Part shown: piece after piece, positions 31,289 to 35,550 of the stretch
How the letters are laid out: each line of letters starts with the position of its first letter
Position numbering within the stretch: position 1 is the stretch's first letter
Source: Candidatus Bipolaricaulis sp.
GTDB taxonomy: Bacteria; Bipolaricaulota; Bipolaricaulia; UBA7950; UBA9294
Reading direction: 5' to 3'
Assembly (NCBI GenBank): GCA_028713635.1
Contig: JAQTNX010000007.1
Span: 1 to 35,550 of the forward strand
DNA: 35,550 nt
The notes under the pieces: generated by a model
Told to the model about the DNA's origin: nothing
What the model saw: only the letters and a program-made list of their open reading frames with translations
The model's database searches: none
Position numbers and translations under genes: made by a program

Positions 31289-34200
31289 CTACCGCGTCGT
31301 CGCCCCCGCGGCCTCCGCCGCAGACGACTCGCAGCACGCGCCGTCTTCCGTCTGCTTCCGATCGCAGTGCAGGCATCGGCGCGCTTCCTCCATCGCCTGC
31401 TCCTTCGCAAACCGCCCCCGAACCTCGGCGAACGAGTGGATGCGCGTTCGCACGTCCGCCATCGGCGGCACGGCGCGATCCAGCTCTTGGGTGTAGGCGT
31501 CTTCGTCGTAGCTCGTGGCCACCTCGACCCGCTCCTCGGGCTCGAAGGCTCCGGGTCCGCCGAGGAACCGGTCGATGGCGACCGCCGCTCGGCGTCCGGC
31601 CCCGATTGCTTCCACGACCGTCGCGGGTCCGGTCGTCGCATCCCCGCCGGCGAAGATCCCTGGACGGCTGGTCCGCATGGTCACAGGATCGACAACCACC
31701 AGACCGCCCTTCGCAACCTCAATCCCCGCGCTCCGGAGGAGTTCCCCGGTCGCCTCCTGCCCGACGGCAACGATGACCATGGATGCAGGGAGCACGATCT
31801 CCGGCCGGTCCGACGGCACCGGCCGCCGCCGTCCCGACGCGTCGAACGGCCCGGCCGCCATTGAAGCGCACCGCAGTCCCTCGACGCGTTCGCCGCCTAC
31901 CACTCCGACCGGCGAGGTCATGTCGAGGATCTCGACGCCCTCCTCGATGGCCTCGGCGATCTCCTCGGGAGACGCGGGCATGTCGGCCCTCGCTCGGCGG
32001 TAGGCGATGGTCACGCGTTTCGCTCCGAGCCGGAGCGCCGCGCGCGCCGAGTCGATGGCCGAGTTGCCTCCTCCGATCACGACCACCTCGTCTCCGACCT
32101 CCGAACCGCCGTCCACGTGGATGCCTTTCAGGAACTCGACGCCGGTCACGACGCCGCGCGGAAGTGTTTCGCCCAGCGCGACCGTTTGGCCCTTCATCGC
32201 TCCCGTCGCGACGAACACCGCCGCGTAGCCCTCTGCGAAGAGCTGCTCGAGGTCGTCGACCGCAGACAAGAGCTCGATTCGCACGCCAGCCTTCACGATG
32301 CGATCGATGTCCGCCTTCAGGATGTCACGCGGCAGGCGATAGGCGGGGATTCCCGTAGCCATCGTTCCCCCCGCGATCGGCAGCGCCTCGAACAGGACCG
32401 GCTCGTACCCCAGCTGCGCCAGGAAGTACCCGCAGGTGAGCCCGGCGGGACCCGACCCGACAACCGCCACGCGCAGCCCGTTCCGATCGACGGGCTTCGG
32501 GCCGGCAAGCTTGTGCTCCATCGCGTAGTCCGCCATGAACCGCTTCAGGTCGCGAATCGCCACCGATTCCTCGATTTGCGCACGCTGGCACTTCGTCTCG
32601 CAGAATGCGTAGCAGACGCGGCCGCAGATTCCGGGAAGCGGGTTGGTCTTCATGTGAACGTCGAACGCCTTCGCGAAGTCCCCGTTCGAAAGGTGAGCCA
32701 CGTACGCCGGGACATCGACGTGGGCCGGGCAGCTCGCCTCGCACGGAGCCACGAACAACGCCGCGCACACGGCGGCGGGACACGTCTTGTTCTGAATGTG
32801 CGCCTCGTACTCGTGGCGGAAGTACCGCAGCGTGCTCAGAACTGGATTCGGCGCCGTCTGACCCAGGCCGCACAAAGACGATCGCCGGATCGTGTGCGCC
32901 AGCTCCTCCAGAAGGGCCAAGTCCTCCATCGACCCTTCCCCGCGCGTGATCCGATCGAGAATGTCGAGCATCCGAACGAGCCCGCTCCGGCATGGGACGC
33001 ACTGTCCGCACGACTCCGAAGCCGTGAACTCCACGAAGTACCGCGCGAGGTTCACCATGCAGGTGTCCTCGTCCAGCACGATGACTCCGCCCGACCCGAC
33101 GATCGCGCCCAGCTCCTTCAGCGTCTCGTAGCTGATCGGCGTGTTCAGGTGCTGAACGGGGATGCAGCCGCCGGACGGCCCGCCCGTCTGGACGGCCTTC
33201 AGCTTCTTCCCGTTCGGCACACCTCCGCCGATGTCGTAGATCAGTTCGCCGAGCGTCGTTCCCATCGGAACCTCGACGAGACCCGTGTTGCGCACGTTGC
33301 CGGACAGCGCGAACACCTTCGTGCCCTTGCTCTCCCCCGTTCCGATCGATGCGAACCACGCCGAGCCGCGAGCGATGATGTGCCGAACATTCGCATAGGT
33401 TTCGACGTTGTTCAGGAGCGTTGGCAACTGCCACATGCCGGACGTTGAGGGGTAGGGAGGACGCGGATGCGGAACGCCGCGCCGACCCTCCAGAGACGCG
33501 AGGAGCGCCGTCTCCTCGCCGCAGACGAACGCCCCAGCCCCGACGCGGATCTCGATGTCGAATGAGAAGGCCGTGTCGAAGATTCGCTCGCCCAGGAGAC
33601 CCAGTTTCCGCGCCGCGTCCAACGCCGAACGCAACCGACTGATGGCGAGCGGGTACTCGGCGCGCACATACACGTAGCCGCGCTGCGCCCCCACCGCGTA
33701 GGCGGCAATCGCCAACCCTTCGATCACGGTGTGCGGATCTCCCTCAAGAACGGCTCGATCCATGAACGCTCCGGGATCGCCCTCGTCGGCGTTGCACACA
33801 ACGACCTTCTTCGGCGACGCCTCGCGGCGGACGAAGTCCCACTTCGTTCCGGTCGGGAAGCCCGCGCCGCCGCGTCCTCGCAGCCCGGACGCCTTCATCT
33901 CGGCCACAACGCCCTCGGGGGTCATGGTCGTCACGGCCTTGCCCAGCGCCTCGTACCCGCCGGCTCCGATGTACTCCTCGATGCTCTCGGGGTTGATGGC
34001 GCCGCAGTTCGCGAGGACGATCTTCATCTGCTTCTCGAAGAACGGGATCGATCGATGCTCGCGGATGATCTGATCCGCCGTCTCCGATCGGAACAGGAGT
34101 CGCTCGACCACCCGTCCCTTGAGGAAGTGCTCGGTAACGATTTCTGCGACGTCCGACGCCGCGACGTTCTTGTAGAGAACACCTTCGGGGTACACGAGAA

Positions 34201-34369
34201 CGAGAGGGCCGTGCTGGCACGGTCCCATGCAACCCGTCTCGACGATCCGAACCTCGTCCGTGAGGAGCTGGGTCTCGAGCTGCCGGACCAGTTCCTCCTT
34301 CATTTCGAGGCTGTGGGACGACATGCACGCACCGCCCGAACAGACCAGAACTTCCAAACGACCGGCCAC
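31289..34369 (-). CDS. NuoF-GltD fusion: NADH/FMN and NAD(P)H/FAD oxidoreductase subunit
   Basis: 1026 residues. 1-90: thioredoxin-like [2Fe-2S] domain with Cys10, Cys15, Cys47, Cys51. 110-505: NuoF core with FMN/NADH site GLRGRGGAGFPTG (162-174), CNADEGDPGAF (192-202), and [4Fe-4S] cysteines 454, 457, 460 and 500. 525-615: GltD/NfnB-type Fe-S domain with eight cysteines (530, 535, 543, 547, 582, 586, 590, 594). 630-935: flavin oxidoreductase with FAD motif GSGPAG (638-643), NAD(P) motif GGGNSA (766-771) and arginines 791-792 placed as in NADP-binding relatives; FAGGD near 906-910. GTG start, with AAGGAG five bases upstream. Similar NuoF-NfnB fusions occur in Sporomusa-type bifurcating transhydrogenases (Stn). 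It probably binds both NAD(H) and NADP(H); bifurcation is inference. Confidence 0.92.
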   Translation of the reverse strand: MAGRLEVLVCSGGACMSSHSLEMKEELVRQLETQLLTDEVRIVETGCMGPCQHGPLVLVYPEGVLYKNVAASDVAEIVTEHFLKGRVVERLLFRSETADQIIREHRSIPFFEKQMKIVLANCGAINPESIEEYIGAGGYEALGKAVTTMTPEGVVAEMKASGLRGRGGAGFPTGTKWDFVRREASPKKVVVCNADEGDPGAFMDRAVLEGDPHTVIEGLAIAAYAVGAQRGYVYVRAEYPLAISRLRSALDAARKLGLLGERIFDTAFSFDIEIRVGAGAFVCGEETALLASLEGRRGVPHPRPPYPSTSGMWQLPTLLNNVETYANVRHIIARGSAWFASIGTGESKGTKVFALSGNVRNTGLVEVPMGTTLGELIYDIGGGVPNGKKLKAVQTGGPSGGCIPVQHLNTPISYETLKELGAIVGSGGVIVLDEDTCMVNLARYFVEFTASESCGQCVPCRSGLVRMLDILDRITRGEGSMEDLALLEELAHTIRRSSLCGLGQTAPNPVLSTLRYFRHEYEAHIQNKTCPAAVCAALFVAPCEASCPAHVDVPAYVAHLSNGDFAKAFDVHMKTNPLPGICGRVCYAFCETKCQRAQIEESVAIRDLKRFMADYAMEHKLAGPKPVDRNGLRVAVVGSGPAGLTCGYFLAQLGYEPVLFEALPIAGGTMATGIPAYRLPRDILKADIDRIVKAGVRIELLSAVDDLEQLFAEGYAAVFVATGAMKGQTVALGETLPRGVVTGVEFLKGIHVDGGSEVGDEVVVIGGGNSAIDSARAALRLGAKRVTIAYRRARADMPASPEEIAEAIEEGVEILDMTSPVGVVGGERVEGLRCASMAAGPFDASGRRRPVPSDRPEIVLPASMVIVAVGQEATGELLRSAGIEVAKGGLVVVDPVTMRTSRPGIFAGGDATTGPATVVEAIGAGRRAAVAIDRFLGGPGAFEPEERVEVATSYDEDAYTQELDRAVPPMADVRTRIHSFAEVRGRFAKEQAMEEARRCLHCDRKQTEDGACCESSAAEAAGATTR

Positions 34370-34371
34370 GC

Positions 34372-34746
34372 CTACTCCTTCTCGGCGTCGACGATGGCGA
34401 GCACGTCGCCCTCGACGACCGTCCCGTGGATCACGTGTTCGACGACGACCCGACGCGCCTTCTCGGCGGTCATCCCCCCGTACACCACCTTGGGGCGGTC
34501 GCGCTCGATGACTTCGACGATCGGCTCCTTCGAGGCGAGGCCCTTCTCCCCGGACTGGGTCACGATGACGTCCGTCAGCTTCCGCTTCTCGATCTCGTCC
34601 AGGAACGCGCTCAGGACCTCCCGCGCCCCCGCGGCGATCCCCGACGTGCCCATTCCCACGACGATCTTCACCCGCGCCGCCCCTCCCCGGAGCCGCAGGT
34701 CGTTCTGCACCCGCTCACGGATCTTCCGGAGTTCTTCGAGCTTCAT
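34372..34746 (-). CDS. Cysteine-free (2Fe-2S)-ferredoxin-domain-like protein
   Basis: 124 residues of the small thioredoxin-fold family often found beside HydABC/NuoEF genes. The family text is clear: KLEELRKIRERV, KIVVGMGTSGIAAGARE, DVIVTQSGEKGLASKEPIVEV and VVEHVIHG. As I recall the family, the corresponding positions are MGTCGIA and TQTGCxGxCxxEP; here Ser, Glu and Ala stand at the cysteine positions. The protein has no cysteine at all, so it cannot carry the cluster. It ends in DVLAIVDAEKE. The ATG has GGAGG seven bases upstream, and the stop is 2 nt from the NuoF-GltD start. A structural or regulatory role is likely. Confidence 0.85.
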   Translation of the reverse strand: MKLEELRKIRERVQNDLRLRGGAARVKIVVGMGTSGIAAGAREVLSAFLDEIEKRKLTDVIVTQSGEKGLASKEPIVEVIERDRPKVVYGGMTAEKARRVVVEHVIHGTVVEGDVLAIVDAEKE

Positions 34747-34796
34747 CGTCCGTCCTCCCGTTCGGTCTGTTGTCGCGTTCCCGGTCCGTCCGGCCG

Positions 34797-35309
34797 TCAC
34801 GCTGCAGACGGCTTGGTACCCTCTCGATACGAGTTCAGGATCCTCATCGCCTTCGTCGGGCTGAGGCGTCCGTAGACCTCTTCGTCCACCATCATCACGG
34901 GCGCCAATCCGCACGCCCCGAAGCAGCGGGCGGTGTCGAGGGTGAACAAACCGTCGGGCGTCGTGCGCCCCTCTTCGACGCCAAGCTCCCGCTGGATCCT
35001 CTTCAGGATCTCCGCGCCGCCCTTGACGTAGCAGGCTGTCCCCAGGCACACGGACACGGTGTGCTTTCCAGCTGGGTCGAGGCGAAAGAAGTTGTAGAAG
35101 GTCGCCACGCCGCGCACGTCGCAGAGCGGGAGTTCGAGCTCGGAGGCCACGAAGCGAAGGACGTCAGAAGGCAAGTACCCGTACACGCCCTGCACCTTGT
35201 GGAGAACCTGAATCAGCGGCCCCGGCAGTCCTCTATACTCCTCGACAACCCTCTCGAGCTGCTTGCGCTGTGCCGCGCTGCCCGACGCCACATCGATCAA
35301 TCCCGTCAC
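34797..35309 (-). CDS. nuoE: NuoE-type [2Fe-2S] subunit (first copy)
   Basis: 170 residues from a GTG with GGAGG five bases upstream. The helical N-terminus has LIQVLHKVQGVYGYLP and GVATFYNFF, standard NuoE/HydC text. The [2Fe-2S] ligands are Cys88 and Cys93 (VCLGTAC) and Cys129 and Cys133 (RCFGAC), followed by GLAPVMMVDEEVYGRL. It delivers electrons to or from the FMN of the NuoF part of the fusion protein. An in-frame ATG at 35444 overlaps the stop of an upstream frame (ATGA) and would add 45 low-complexity residues; I prefer the GTG but cannot exclude the longer form. First gene of the hydrogenase operon that I can define. Confidence 0.9.
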   Translation of the reverse strand: MTGLIDVASGSAAQRKQLERVVEEYRGLPGPLIQVLHKVQGVYGYLPSDVLRFVASELELPLCDVRGVATFYNFFRLDPAGKHTVSVCLGTACYVKGGAEILKRIQRELGVEEGRTTPDGLFTLDTARCFGACGLAPVMMVDEEVYGRLSPTKAMRILNSYREGTKPSAA

Positions 35310-35440
35310 CTTGTCCTCCGTTTCGCATTCCCATTCCTGAGCCTTCACCGGGCGCGGCGACCGAGGTCTCGACGGGTCGGTCGGCGGCTCACGATCCGCC
35401 GGGTCCCGGGCGGCGATGGTACCGAGTCCGAGGCGATTCC

Positions 35441-35550
35441 TCATCCCGGAATCTGGGACGCCGCCCCCGGCGGGTCCAACGCCGGCGCCAAGCGTTCCTT
35501 CAGGTAGGATCTCAAGAATCCGATCCCGTCCGGGTGACCGAGCGGAACGT
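35441..35550 (-). CDS. C-terminal end of an unidentified protein (partial)
   Basis: From the window edge to a TGA at 35443-35441, a minus-strand frame encodes 35 residues with a coding-like, GC-rich third position, starting VPLGHPDGIGFL and ending SQIPG. Only the tail is visible, so no family can be assigned. If real, it is the gene upstream of the hydrogenase operon, with about 130 nt between its stop and the NuoE GTG; I see no good promoter in that gap. Confidence 0.33.
   Translation of the reverse strand, partial: VPLGHPDGIGFLRSYLKERLAPALDPPGAASQIPG

Overview
The window is a high-GC, gene-dense bacterial chromosome segment carrying about 33 protein genes plus a tmRNA. Most genes sit in tightly coupled operons with 4-bp ATGA/GTGA overlaps and Shine-Dalgarno motifs lying inside the preceding gene. 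Recognisable promoters are sigma70-like. The gene content suggests an anaerobe with an export-competent envelope: rubredoxin, a soluble multi-subunit [NiFe] hydrogenase, an exosortase system and a lipoprotein. I cannot name the lineage from sequence alone; an uncultured anaerobic phylum such as Bipolaricaulota is only a guess. No transposase, integrase, CRISPR array or tRNA was seen.

Layout. 1-1774 (+): end of smc, scpA, scpB and an overlapping rubredoxin gene, closed by a good terminator. 1774-3899 (+): an Fe-S assembly operon (cysteine desulfurase, NifU/IscU scaffold, Rrf2-type regulator). 3900-4126: a gene-free stretch with a 24-bp palindrome overlapping a good promoter and two hairpins, possibly a small RNA. 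4127-11260 (-): housekeeping operon dprA-ndk-valS-folC-uppS-cdsA. 11420-11780 (+): tmRNA with promoter and terminator. 12064-12914 (+): an unassigned lipoprotein. 12915-13466: no convincing gene. 13467-16560 (+): a PatB/MalY aminotransferase and an ABC-2 exporter pair. 16562-17536 (-): a class III adenylate cyclase with a complete catalytic set. 17543-22889 (-): a four-gene surface-protein operon: an IPTL-CTERM-like protein, its exosortase (XrtH-like), a partner membrane protein, and a 1021-residue secreted repeat protein. 23095-26019 (-): guaB and purB. 26045-35309 (-): a nine-gene hydrogenase operon.

The hydrogenase operon is the most unusual region. In transcription order it encodes NuoE-1, a cysteine-free relative of (2Fe-2S) ferredoxin-domain proteins, a 1026-residue NuoF fused to a GltD/NfnB-type flavoprotein, a HoxU-like Fe-S subunit, HoxY, HoxH, the large-subunit maturation protease, NuoE-2 and NuoF-2. 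It thus has two NuoEF modules and one fused NADP(H)-type flavoprotein around a single [NiFe] core. This suggests an enzyme, or two sharing parts, that connects H2, NAD(H), NADP(H) and possibly ferredoxin. Two accessory thioredoxin-fold Fe-S domains in it have lost their cysteine ligands.

Other points of interest are the self-contained exosortase/CTERM operon, a CRP-like site upstream of it in the same window as an apparently active adenylate cyclase, the unusual C-terminus of the tmRNA tag, and the orphan promoter-operator element after the Rrf2 gene.
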